DNA from: Rotaria macrura
Taxonomy: Eukaryota; Rotifera; Eurotatoria; Philodinida; Philodinidae
Length of the DNA stretch: 64,000 nucleotides
Direction: 5' to 3'
NCBI GenBank assembly: GCA_900239685.1
Contig: OENT01000126.1
Coordinates: 124,001 to 188,000 of the forward strand
The notes below the pieces were generated by a model. The model was not told where the DNA came from. It saw only the letters and a list, made by a program, of their open reading frames with translations, and did not search any database. Below, in pieces: positions 45,001 through 57,200 of this stretch (within the stretch, counting starts at the first letter, position 1; every line of letters starts with the position of its first letter). Both the position numbers and the translations under genes were made by a program.

Positions 45001-48000
45001 TACATCTTCATCGTTCTACTACTCTGACAATGTGCCTTGTACACAAACCTAGAATGAGAAGCAACACAATCGACAGTCTAGATTTTCTCTTAAAAATAGG
45101 AATACTTGCTTTGAGTTTATTATTTTCGAATTCGTCAATCGGTGACCATTTTCATCACTTCCATGGCATGTCTAAGATTTAGAAGAAGTCAAAATCGTAC
45201 AGGATTTTGTTTCGCTATTTTCTGGACATGGCGTAAGTATCTCTCAAGTTCAATTTTTACTATTTATTCAGATGATGATAGGATATGTCGAAATAGTGTT
45301 GTCATCCGCTTTGAAATGGATCAATAAAATATTTCTTTTTCGATATAGATGATTCGGATGAAATAATTTTTAAACGAAAACCAGCAACAAAACGGCGCCG
45401 TTATGAATTCGACGATGATTTCAGTGCTTCAGATAGCAAACATGATGAGTACGTGCCAAGTCGACGAAGGTATGCATTCATAGTAAATTAAATTAATTCA
45501 AGAATAAGAATTGAATTGCCGTTTTTCTTCTTTCAATGTAGAACTATCAATGATGATAGTCGAAGTGATGCAAGAGATCATGATGATTTTCCACCTAATC
45601 GACATACGTCTGTGTCTCGAAAAATTTTAATGTTTCCTATAATACATAATTTTTTGTTCTTCTATTTAGAACTATCAATGATGATAGCCGAAGTGATGCA
45701 AGAGATGTTGATGATTTTCTAACCAGTCGTCTTCAGTAAGTATTCATTGAAAAATTGATGTTCTTCAACAAGAAGAAACAATCTTCTGTGTTTACTATAG
45801 AACTATGAATGAAGATAGTCGAAGTGATGCCAGAGATTTTGATGATAATGATGATTTTGGTATGAGTGAAGATGATACTGCTTGGAGAAATCGACGACAA
45901 TCATCGACATCAACAACAACAACAGCAAAGAAAAAGAAAACTAATACAAAGTAAAAATCTCAAATTATTGCTCTGTCAATTATTGATATTTTGTTTTTTT
46001 TAATAAGATCCAAACGTATTAATAATCGCAAGACAACAATCAAATCAGAAGATGATAGTATCCGTATGTATCATATAATTTGAACAATTTTTCGAAATCT
46101 CACCCAGAAAGTTAATTGATATAAGACTTCTAAATTTTGTTTTGTTCTAAACAAATGCTATTCATATTGGCGTTAATCTCAGTGAATTCTATCCATGGTC
46201 GTATTTCTTTCATTTGTTGTTGCATTCCATTTTATTGAAGATTACAACTGATCTTTATGACATACTTCTTGGCACTACACCGCTATGTAATTTGTAGAAT
46301 GATGTAGTACTGAAGCATTGAGTCATACGTTATTTATCATACTCATGTTTAAGTTGTTCTCAATTAAAACTAAAATTAATTTGAAGATATTTGAAAGGTT
46401 GCTTGAGAGAAAACTATTAGTATAGAAATTCTTCATTGTTCAATCCTAGATGTTATATACCTAAATTCTTGCTTACATGGAACAACATATCACGTGTAAT
46501 AATATAAGATGGAAAAATTATTTCATATTTCGAATGTACTTTTCTAAATTGCATTAAAAAAGCATAGACATTAAGAATTTGTTTCTTTTCTCTTGATAAT
46601 TATAGAACAATAATCATTCGTGAATATTTTTCAAAAATAATAATGTTACCTGTCCAATGAGAATTTATCATATCTTCATTGCCCGATGAGGCACTGCTAT
46701 TCCGTTTTGAATGTTTAAGTCTTAGCCACATCGCTTAAAGTACTGCGGCTTGTCAACGTGACGCGTTCCTTCAATAACTAAGTATTTATTTAAAAATTCG
46801 AAATAAACATTTATAGTACGTTCCATAGCACACTTTCAAATGTAGAGAAATATATTTGATTATTCGAAGAAACTAACTTTTTTAATATGTTAAAATGTTT
46901 AATCAAAGACGTTAAATAGCAAATAGTCTGTTATAACTTTTCTGTGTTACTTTGAAATAAACCTGGAACCTTAATGTTTAATTGTGAACCATTGTTGTCA
47001 CTTGTTTTGTCAACTAGCAAGTACGGCGTTTCTTTTTCGAAAATGATAGAATTCTCTTCTCTCTTCTACATTGAGATCTGTTCGAAATAGAACTGGATGA
47101 TCGATCGATTTCAGCTGTAACAGCAATACGAAAAAGAGCCGATTTTAAAATTTCTATAAGTCACGTAAAAATAAACAGTAAATCAACTGATCTAACATTG
47201 TTCAGTTTTTATGATTAATACAATGCATTACTTGTTTTCCCCCAACTTATTGCATCATCATAAGTTAGATGAACTAAACGTTGTTCCGAAAACTTGATTC
47301 TTGTTATTTACTCTCTTCTCTGATAAATAATTGAGCGATAATTTTAGTATTACAAACGTCAATTAGCAACTGGGTAGATTGAAACCTAATTTGATATTGA
47401 GTGAACGTTTTGTATTGCCTAATCACTCATGAGTGTAGACTATGCTCGACCCAGACCCTATTAAAATATGAAACTCCTAAGACAAGAGCTGTCACCATAT
47501 CTTTTATTGACACTGATAAACATTTTACTAGAATTAGCCTATGGCATGTGATGCACCATATGACCGAATGGTGGTATTTCTTGCTAAGATTTCACCCACA
47601 AATAGATCTATTTATCAATAAAATTTTCCGAAAATTTCAGCTTAAAATGGTGTTCTCTTCCTAAAATTTCACAGTCCCAAAAATAACTCACAGTCATGCA
47701 AAATGGTCGTATTGTCATATTTTGTGACTGTAATACTTCAGTAAGAAAGCGCGTTATTTTAGCTGAAATTTTCAGGATACTGTAGTCACAAGTACATCTG
47801 TCGTGACCATGATCTCAAATCGAAATATCGTGATAGCAATTTTCGATGTGAACTATGCCATAGGCTAATATTTTAGTAAAATCACAATAAGTCTAGACAA
47901 AAGGTTTAAGAGCATTTATCCTTTCTAGAATTTTCATATCTCAATAAAGTTTACGTCATGTAACACGTCTGAAATAAAGAAAGCTTCGCCATGCGTAAAT

Positions 48001-49759
48001 TTCTAACGTAAAGCAGAAATACAATTGTATTACAGTGGAAAGCTTCCAGCCTCACAGAGACCTACAACGTGTGGTTCGCAGTGTTGGCACATTCTTTAGT
48101 GGATGGAGTCATGAAAACACCTTTTTACAAGTGGAAACCACCGATTAAGATGAATCTAGAGTCATTCAAAAAAAAAAGCTATCAATACTTGAAAAAGAAA
48201 AAAGTAACAGTGTTACGTATGGGCTTGTTGACTAATCATTGATGCAAACATGACTGAGAATAAGAAAAAGAAAAAAATATAAATGTGTTGTCGTAAAAGT
48301 TGAAGCTTTGATCTTTAATTATCTCCGGAATACTTACTTTACCTTTGTCTTTGTTAAGTTTCTGAAGTCACATTCAGCAATCTACCGCCGGAAATTGTCG
48401 TAAAATCTGAACCAATCACTGAATTCGATAGAAATGTGACCATACGAACTACTCCATCGGAAAAAATACCAATTGTTAATAATAAGTCATTGAATAAAGC
48501 TCCAACCGTTAACACTTCAGTTGAAAAAACTCCACCAATTCACAAGATAGTGGACAAAAATCCAATGAGTGAAAATGTAAGCAACAAAAGTGACGGTACA
48601 AAAGAAACTAAACCGAAGCGACCAAGACGTGCAGCAGCTACTAAAAAGAAAACTGTAATTCAACAAGAAAATATTAGTGAAGAAGAAGATGGTCAATCTC
48701 AACTACCAAAACGTCGACCTTACCGAAGACGTCGTGTTAGTCACGAATCATCGCCTGAAGTTGATGACGATTATGAAAGATTAGCTTATAAACGTCGTTT
48801 ATTTTCTCATGGTAAAAATATGACACGAACAAGTATAACAGCTCACATAAAAAAATTAGTGGGAGATGAAGACGACGAGGAAGAACAAGAAGAAAATGAA
48901 GAGGGATCACCGAAAGATAAAACCACAGGTATAGGAAAAAACGATATTATTACTTTCTGGAATATTGTTTCTCTTTTATTTATTTTTTTAATATACAAAA
49001 CCAGATGGATCGAAGAAGGAGGGCAATAATAAATCAAAGAAATCAAATAAAAATCCACAATATGATGAATTTCAACTATCTGACGATGATGATTTTCCCG
49101 ATGAACAAGAAATATTGAAAACAACTGGATTAAACTTACAAAAACCTATAGCTACAACGGTAAGATTTCACACTTTTGTGAATTATAAATACATGTATAT
49201 TTCTTTTGTGCCGTACATTGTAAAAGAAGATGGATGTGCATGATACGAGTGAACATTTTGCATCTTATTCCTATAAATGACCATGGCAGATGATCGCATG
49301 ATAAATCGTTTTCAGAATACAGTAGACTTTAGTTAAAGTCTGTAGCAGATGTCAATCCAAGAAGAATACCGTCGAACATGATAGACGATGTTAGAATACG
49401 AATAATGATCTTATAAATGTGATGTTTTATAAATATTTCTGTAGTACATTGTTACAGCAGATTTCAGTTGAACGTTTCGTGAAAAATTAAATGTCTTAAC
49501 ATAGACAGTATAGAGATCAACCAACTACCTTCTATTGCATATCATCTTAGAGATTGTACTAAAAAGCTTTTTTTACTTTAGGAAAATAAATTTTCCTATT
49601 TCTATTTAGGCGCCTATTCCATATCGAACTCCATTCATGGTTAACATGCCATCATATCAATTTTCAATGGTTGATCCAACTGCAAATTTTGACTTGACTT
49701 GCTTACCGGAACCATCCATAACAGAACCGAGTGACTCGAATCAAGTTCATGGTAATTAA
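39013..49759 (+). CDS. RSF1: Remodeling and spacing factor 1 (RSF1)-like chromatin protein
   Basis: Eighteen exons in frame: 39013-39334, 39408-39505, 39566-39658, 39737-39865, 41239-41309, 41369-41439, 41498-41641, 41694-41813, 41870-42357, 43683-44604, 45349-45469, 45542-45607, 45670-45735, 45801-45950, 46008-46063, 48359-48928, 49005-49159, 49610-49759. They give 1263 residues (human RSF1 has 1441). RSF1 partners the ISWI ATPase SNF2H in nucleosome assembly and spacing. Seen: a DDT/WHIM-like N-terminal half (YGVILCFIEKFRSHI, FLDFHLGLLKKV, PFGRDRFGGSYWLY), then acidic linkers. A PHD finger lies at about residues 612-665 (CTTCKQSNHPESLLLCEDCD, YHLDCL, WYCPLCEHKRLC), followed by basic and acidic tails with KRPRRAAATKKK and YKRRL blocks. 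Introns of 1.4, 1.3 and 2.3 kb hold no recognised genes. Confidence 0.92.
45542..45845 (+). repeat. Tandem exon triplication within RSF1
   Basis: Exons 45542-45607, 45670-45735 and the first part of 45801-45950 start with nearly the same 45 bases, spaced 128 and 131 bp. They encode TINDDSRSDARD (twice) and TMNEDSRSDARD, each followed by an Asp-rich stretch. The first two are both 66 nt long and phase-symmetric, so either can be skipped or repeated without a frameshift. The introns between them are not obviously similar. Confidence 0.9.
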
Positions 49760-50678
49760 AGTCAATCTACAACTATGTAGCAGATGTAGATCTTTTAGTT
49801 GCTTTCAGTGTACATTCCATTTTTTTTATAATTATAGTAGTTTTGATTGTGTTTTTTTCTCATTCTGTAATGTGATTCAAAACAATATTAGCGAGTAGTA
49901 CTTTTGTTAACGACTATTCTTAGTTGTGTGATAGTTACTTAGAAGTACCAATCAAAAATAATTTCATTTTTTCTAGTAATAATAGACTGTTGTTTTTTTC
50001 ATAACTTGTTTGATACTCTTTTTCTAGTTAAAAATAAATCAATAATTGCGATAAATTGTTAATTAATACTGGTTTCATTGGCTCACGAAAACCTAACAAG
50101 ATGCTCTCCTTTAGAATGACAGTAATGAGCTGATTGATAAAGTAATCTTTACGCTAATTAGTGCTATAATAACTGGTTAATAAATGAAGAATCGATCATA
50201 GGATCTAGAGTTGCCAGGATGCAAAATAGTTTATCAATCAGACAGTATTAACTTTTCATAAGTTTGTTGTTAGATGCTGTAGATCTCTCAGCTTAAGTTT
50301 GATTTCGATATAATCGTTCAATTGTGAAAAGATTGAAAATGCGAAACCATTTGTGTGAAATCTTCATCCGGTCTAGTGGTAGCAAAGTCATATTTCTAAC
50401 ATGTGATGCAAACCATTGTACCGTATGTCAACAAAATCAAGGTACTTCGATAAATCATACTAGATATGCTTGAAAAATGAAACATAGAACATGAAAGAGA
50501 ACTACTAAATTCATAAATATTGTTTTTGCACCATTGGTAGATCTCATCGCATCTGTTGAAGGTTTTGCATTTACTATCCATTTCTACTCCTTTTTTTTAT
50601 CGAATCTGATGCAGTTTACATGTTTTTGTTATAATTTCAAGAATCTAAATAGCTATCTCTCATATTCGTTGCATTTTA
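49760..50678. other. Convergent intergenic region
   Basis: The space between the RSF1 stop (+) and the stop of the repeat-protein gene (-), presumably two 3' UTRs. No coding signal was seen. A tRNA-like string near 50370 was rejected. Confidence 0.45.
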
Positions 50679-51926
50679 TTAATCACATGCATAAACTATA
50701 TTATATGGTTCCTGGCCAATTGTAAATTCTGTTTTGATGCTCGCAGAAGGTGAACACCAAATAACATTACCCATTTTACCGACTAATAATGATAGATAAT
50801 TATTGGATTTGACACGAACCAAACCTGAATCGTCTGTGAATACAGCAACATTATCGGTTGTGAGGAATCGAGCATCGAAAATACCTCGACTCAGTTGAAT
50901 AACACGCAGCTGTTGAGTTGAACCCGAAAGTGTTATGTTACTATTTTTAAGTAATTTCACTTCAACAATGTCATATTGCATGTTACGCAAGATAATCTGA
51001 GACGTATCACTGGTTTCAATTTCTAATTTATTACCTTTTAAGTAGTTAGATGTTCTTAAATTGCTAACAGCTCCAATCTGAATAATTCGAAATTCGTATG
51101 CACGAACAATAATATCACAATTGTCTGTTGAATCAACGATCAAACTCTGATTTGTCGCATTGATCGAAGCATAATGATTAATATTTATGCCACAGTTGAA
51201 CTCAATTGAGAAATCAGTAGATTTCGAAGTACTTTCCAAGAAAACATCTTTGCCTCGGCGTATGTTAATAGTTGTGAACGGTTTGACTGGCATAAAAATC
51301 GATCCATTTGAGTTTACACCTTGCGAAATAGTTGATGTCCAATAATCGTTTCCAGTAGTCGGCGCAAATGTTGAAATACTCGTTGGATAGCTAGTAAAAT
51401 TGGGATTCCAATGAGTAGATCCTTGTGAAGGATAAATCGTGGTTACTGACTGTAGTTGCTGCCAAGATGTTGATGCACCAGTAGAGTAATCAGGATACCA
51501 ATGCGTTGAGGAGCGAGTCGGATAGGTAGTATATCCTCCAGTTGAAGAATGGGTCGGATAGGTAGTATATCCTCCAGTTGAAGAATGGGTAGGATAGGTA
51601 GTATATCCTCCAGTTGAAGAATGGGTCGGATAGGTAGTATATCCTCCAGTTGAAGAATGGGTCGGATAGGTAGTATATCCTCCAGTTGAAGAATGGGTCG
51701 GATAGGTAGTAGTATTAAAATTAAATTGATGCCATGAAGATGATGTTACACTTTGATAGTTAGTATACCATGAGTGCCATGCTGTTGATGTATCAGTTGA
51801 GTAATTTGCATCATCATTGTACACTGTATTAGCAATAGTGCTATTGTCTATCTGAGAAGATTGCACAGTCGAACTGATCCGTTGCACTGCAACTGCTAGA
51901 CACGTGACTATTATGAAGTTAAGCAT
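50679..51926 (-). CDS. Secreted tandem-repeat protein with GIN/DUF2807-like C-terminus
   Basis: An uninterrupted ORF of 415 residues; all the other complete genes in the window are split by introns. Residues 1-20 form a signal peptide (MLNFIIVTCLAVAVQRISS). Residues about 21-200 are Ser/Thr/Tyr/Trp-rich and likely O-glycosylated. They include five perfect copies of the 12-residue unit TTYPTHSSTGGY (73-132) plus a variant copy. Residues about 220-410 have alternating hydrophobic strands with evenly spaced Gly/Asn/Ser turns (LKGNKLEIETSDTSQIIL, VEVKLLKNSNITLSGS). These resemble the right-handed beta-helix of bacterial putative adhesins (GIN domain, DUF2807), ending in a GNVIW segment. Predicted to be extracellular; no membrane anchor is visible. 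The domain call is by eye and moderate; function is unknown. It could be a rotifer surface or cement protein or a horizontally acquired gene. Confidence 0.8.
   Translation of the reverse strand: MLNFIIVTCLAVAVQRISSTVQSSQIDNSTIANTVYNDDANYSTDTSTAWHSWYTNYQSVTSSSWHQFNFNTTTYPTHSSTGGYTTYPTHSSTGGYTTYPTHSSTGGYTTYPTHSSTGGYTTYPTHSSTGGYTTYPTRSSTHWYPDYSTGASTSWQQLQSVTTIYPSQGSTHWNPNFTSYPTSISTFAPTTGNDYWTSTISQGVNSNGSIFMPVKPFTTINIRRGKDVFLESTSKSTDFSIEFNCGININHYASINATNQSLIVDSTDNCDIIVRAYEFRIIQIGAVSNLRTSNYLKGNKLEIETSDTSQIILRNMQYDIVEVKLLKNSNITLSGSTQQLRVIQLSRGIFDARFLTTDNVAVFTDDSGLVRVKSNNYLSLLVGKMGNVIWCSPSASIKTEFTIGQEPYNIVYACD
51495..51710 (-). repeat. 36-bp coding minisatellite
   Basis: Five consecutive 36-bp units (51531-51710) are identical except for scattered single bases, for example one unit with GTA in place of GTC. 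A diverged sixth unit follows at 51495-51530. They encode the 12-residue repeat of the secreted protein. Near-identity at synonymous positions indicates recent expansion or homogenisation. Confidence 0.95.
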
Positions 51927-54243
51927 TATTATATCGATGATAGATTGAATAAAAAGAAAATAAAAGAGAGATGAAAGTTTTCATAGCCACACTTCGGGAT
52001 TTCGAACAGATGGAAGTAAAAAAGTATGTTTTTGATAAGATTCTGCTACTGAATGACTCATGTAGACATAGTTCCATAACATGTATTTTGTCCTCGAACG
52101 TTTAATTTTACTTATGTTCGCATATTTCGTTGAAAGCCATTTCGTGAAAGCAAACATCTGCACCAGTTCCAATCGGATGTTATTATCTTTCGGTAAATTA
52201 GTAGTGCGCAGTGTTAAAATAAAGAATACTGAGATTTTGTAAGCAGGAAGATGCAATAAGTATGCTAATGTTGTAACATTGTTCGTAAGTTCACAGTGTA
52301 GAAAATTTGAAAAATTTTCGCTTTAAATAGGAGCCTAAACTATAGGCATGTATTTAGCGACAAATATTCAAAAGACTAGAATTGAAACAGAGATCATAAT
52401 TTTTTAACAATCATTGAGAAATACACACACTCAACGGAATGATAAAGTCGTATTTAAATTCATTTGACAGTGTACAGTTTTTAGATATTATAGATGTTTG
52501 TTAGTAGGACATTTTTACAAGTCACAATTACATTGTTTACTCCATTGTTGCTTGTGGTTTTTATTTTCAGTGTAGTAAAGAGAAGCACTGAAATAGAAAT
52601 TATTATCATCAATAACATTGCTGATGCGAATTATATTAAGAAAAATAATATTTATAAAGTTATTATCAACGAATCACAAAAGATATCATCGTTTAAAAGA
52701 AAAACAACAAAATTCGAGTGATTTTTTTTCCACTATTTCATCTTGGATTTCGAGTATAACAAGAGAATACAAAAACGATGATTAGGTTTTGATCATATCT
52801 GCTCACACTATGCTGAAGAAAATTTCTTTACCATATTAGACTTGTGCAAAATTCAATTTTATCTTAAAGACCTAAATTTCATGACTATAGTACACTGTAA
52901 TGATTTGTCTACTGAAGTTTATTGCAATCCAGTCCATGTTTAAGAATAGTTCCTCTTTTTTTTTGTGTGCACTATGGTATCTATATTCTTTATATTTTGA
53001 GGTAAAATATAGCTAGAAAGTATTAAAGAAAAATACTACCGAATAGGAAAATATTCATTTTTTCCGTCAAACATTTAGTTCAGTTTTTATTTAGATCAAC
53101 ACGATGGCTGCAGGTCACTCATTTACTTCGATGAAATTCAAAACGAAATCTTTGGTTAGAAAATTTGTTAGTAGCTTCTTATCAACTGATTGAAATTAAT
53201 TCTCTTCTGTACTTCTATGATCATGTGAGAATACCGGTGGGGCAACAGTTGAAATGTTTAACAGGAGCGTGTTTCAATAACATTTAGCAAGATCTGAGAA
53301 TGAAAATGGCACTTCAAATCTAAGAGATTCGATGGATGCATTCATATCACAGATAGCCTACTCATCTGAAATCAAATACACAATGTTTATATAATGAATT
53401 TATTGTCAAGTAAAGTTAAATGACAGCATAGTATCATAATAAATACAAAGAAAAAGTTAGCACAGACTGCAACTCAAAACGAGAAGGAAAACATCTACAA
53501 ATTACGAAAATCTTTCAATGTAATTACTATTGCTTCTTGTTTCAGGCATCACGTTTAATTAAAAATTGACTGCTAAAAATTTGTATCAACAATTGTATCG
53601 ACTAGTTAGTGTTTTCGAAGATGAGACTATGTACTTCGTGAGTTGCTACAAAGTAGTTCTGTATTACGTTCAGAAATTCTTATTAGCAATTTATGTTTTG
53701 TGCACATCACTCGATTTCCTCTCGAGACTTGTTGTCATGTACCCAATATATTACTATATGAATGAACCTACGTTGAATTTTAATATTTATTCAAGATGTT
53801 CATACTTTTGTCAAAAAGAACATGTCAAAAAAATGTACATTTCATTTCTGATATGGTTGTCATGCTAAAATAGTAAGACAATGATTGTCGATAAAAACAA
53901 GAATGAAACACAAATACACACTCTAAATAGGATGGGAGATTGATAGTACATGTTTTTTGTTTTCTGAATATAAGTTCTTTTTATTCGTGACTACGATTGA
54001 ATTAGCGAAATTAAAATATATGTTATTGAAAAATTTCTTCAAATCAATAAAAGACAAAAGAAAAAGCTGAGTTAAATAAATTCGACAATCATGGAAGAAT
54101 TATAAGAATGAAAAATGCTCTTAAATTGTCAATAAGTCGTATGACGTATACAATTAACAAGAAAATTGAAATTTCGAACAGACAATTCACTAGATGAAAC
54201 AAGTTAGATGTACCGTCGAGCCCATTAATTGCTGTAGAATTGT
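51927..54243. other. 2.3-kb region without a supported gene
   Basis: An open frame of 91 codons on minus (51981-52256) sits just upstream of the repeat-protein gene, and one of 100 codons on plus (53566-53868) further on. Neither resembles a known protein or has clear exon context, so neither is called. The remainder is AT-rich and should include the promoter of the repeat protein. Confidence 0.4.
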
Positions 54244-57200
54244 TTAAGCTTGAGTCGATTCTGAATTAGGACTTAGCAAATGATCTGACTGTACCAGTTT
54301 GTCTTGAGATGTTTTTTTTGATTCAACAGTAGAAAATGATTCACTAGCTCCGTTTGACTGTGGTATTACTGGTGGCTGCAAATCAATCCCTAGCCAAACA
54401 AGAATTTTTGCTTCATGTTCTGCTATATCAAGGCGAACTTCATTATTTTCAACTTTAACATCATAATTGAATGTCCATTCATGCCACCAACCATTCACTG
54501 GTATATTCGGAACACGATATTGCGCTATGAGACAGAAAATAATAATCTTTTTTCAATTAAACCAAATAAATCGCATATATGAATAAACTTACCAAGAAAC
54601 GTCCCACATAGATTAACAATAACGACAACGCGTTCACCTGTATCAGCCCTAAGAAAGAAAATAAATATAATCGAGATAATCATCATGAAATTGTCGAATG
54701 TACGAGGTATTTGGTGAAGAACGAACTTTCCAATACGCATATAGTTACAACCAATACAATTAGCGCATATTACCGTTTATGATGTGTTTTTGTACAGAAA
54801 TCATGACTTATTTTAAAGGTTTGTAAAGAATATCTTCAACCCATAGGAATTCACTTAGAATTCTTTGACTCATACTCTCTTTGTGAGATATAATTATCTC
54901 AAATGAAACGTTTGAACATCATCACAAGAGCTATTTTCTAGTTATATTGATCAAATGAAATGAAGGTCAGTCAACACTGTATCATACGGAGTTGCTTTTA
55001 AAAGAAATCCTGTCTTTTGGTACACTACAAAAAACTATTTTCAAGTATATTCTTACACAGATATGTCAATAAAAATAAATCAGCATTATCTTAAAATGGA
55101 AAGACAGAATATATTCGTGAAAAATTTAAAGCCAATAGTTTCACACATAAATCTTTAGAGAGTTTTTTCCCACTGACTATCTCATCTATCACGGAAATTC
55201 ATGCCTAGTTAAACAAAGAATTTTTATTTTTTTAAAATTTACCATCGTTGATAAGCTAATACTTTTTTGTCTTGATCTTCATGAATAAAATCAAGATTCG
55301 TAGTGTAAAATGCTTTATTATTTTTACGCAGACCAACTATACCATGATAGAAATTTAATAAGGCTTTATTTATTTGATTCGCATTATCTTCACGATCTCC
55401 AATTAATGACCAATCGATTTTAGAAACGCCTATCGTTTTTTCCTTATATCTGAATGGAACAATATATATTTTGATTATCTTCTATTTAAATAGAATGCAA
55501 ACTAAAATTTTACTCTCCAATTTCTTCACCCATCCAAATCATTGGGATACCAATACTCGTCATTTGTAAAACAACACCAAGACGCTGACGTTTAAATGCG
55601 TCTTCACTGAAGATACCGCGTTCTTTACCTAACATAGTCATGCAATGTTTTATTTACATTCAATGAGTTCACATACCAAGTTCCACAAGAATGCGATCAT
55701 GATCATGATTTCCAATATAATTAACGACGTTGCTAACACCCAAGAATCCTTGTTGTCGGCAATCGATCACAGCTTTTAGTCGACGAATATCAACATTATC
55801 ATGGAGTAATAGATCACGTATCGTCCAGTAGAAACTATCATGCCAACCTACAGATTCAAATTTTTTTGTTTATTAATTAAAACGAAAAACTGAAAAAAAT
55901 TGAAAGCCACTATCAGTATTACATCCGTCCATTGGGCCATCAATATTTGTTATGCAAGGCTCATCGGGTAGAAATTCTGCAACACAATAAAATGGTTTAT
56001 TTCCAGCTACTTTTTTAGCTTCATTAACCACCCAATGAAGAAAATCAAAATTTTGAATTTGTCGCGCAGCATCAAAACGAATACCATCTATATGAAATTG
56101 TTCTACCATATAACGAACCGAATCACCAATGAATTTTCGAGCGGGCCAAATCTTATACTTGGCATCATACAAGTCTAGTTAAGAATTAAAAAAAAGCCAT
56201 GAGATGTACCTTCCTTTCCTGCCACTAATTTACGTACTATAATTCCATTCAGGTCCCCATGACACTAAAGTAAATTGAAAAAAATCATGCAAATAAATAC
56301 AGTCATACAAGTGTTAATTGGCGACAGATTTGTTCTTATAGAAAATAAAATAATCAAATAGGAATCAAAAAGCGTATCCGTATAAAGTTCTGGAAAAAAA
56401 TTGGTGGTTTTAAGCTTTTCATACGAACATTAGATAGACAGATAGATATTTACATATTATCTAAAGCCAAAGAGTTTCAATGAGTGTAGGCAAAAACCAT
56501 CATCAGAAAAGCTTTGATCATTAAGATCTAAAATAAATCTCTACGGTTGATAAACTTCTAAGTATTAACTAAGATTTACACCTATGCCAATGATCGAGCA
56601 AAGATTACCTTCCTTTTCAATTAATCTTTTGCTTGAGTATTATGCCAAATTGTTCGTTCTACTAACTTCGAGATTTATTACTTTTGAAAAAGCTCACAGT
56701 TCGATGAACTTATTATTCTTTTTGTTAAGTCTAATTTTCATAGTTCATCAACAAAATAGATTCTACACACATAAATGAACTATCTGCATACAAATGTTTT
56801 GGCACAATAGATCGAAAGTTATAATACAAATGATAGCAAATACATTCTGTATGAGTTGTAAATAGAAATCCTCACTGGCAATATAAATAATTTCTATCAT
56901 TGTAAAATCCCAATTCAGATTCTACTCAATATGATGATTTTAAATGATAAACCATACCGTTCACATAACTAACATTCTGAATATAAACACGATTGCTCGT
57001 AATGTTTTTTACTTCTCACTCAATGCAATATATTCCTTTGATGTGTACGATCATGCATCTAAAATAGAGAAACATTCAGTAATACTTCGCTTTATTTAAA
57101 TTTTGTGAATTGAGAACGAAAGGTATTGTATCATCAGTTAAGAAAGCCTATTTTCAACGACTCTATATTATTATCATTTCGAAGTTTATCTCACAGAAAG

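Noticed and set aside
47401..47664. 87-codon open frame inside the 2.3-kb RSF1 intron
   Set aside because: No conserved features and it cannot be joined to neighbouring RSF1 exons.
50365..50430. GGTCTAGTGGTAGC resembles a tRNA D-arm
   Set aside because: No matching T-arm, anticodon stem or acceptor stem follows.
51981..52256. 91-codon minus-strand frame upstream of the repeat protein
   Set aside because: No signal peptide, domain or exon boundary; may be 5' flanking sequence.
53566..53868. 100-codon plus-strand open frame
   Set aside because: Begins without an ATG and has no recognisable content.
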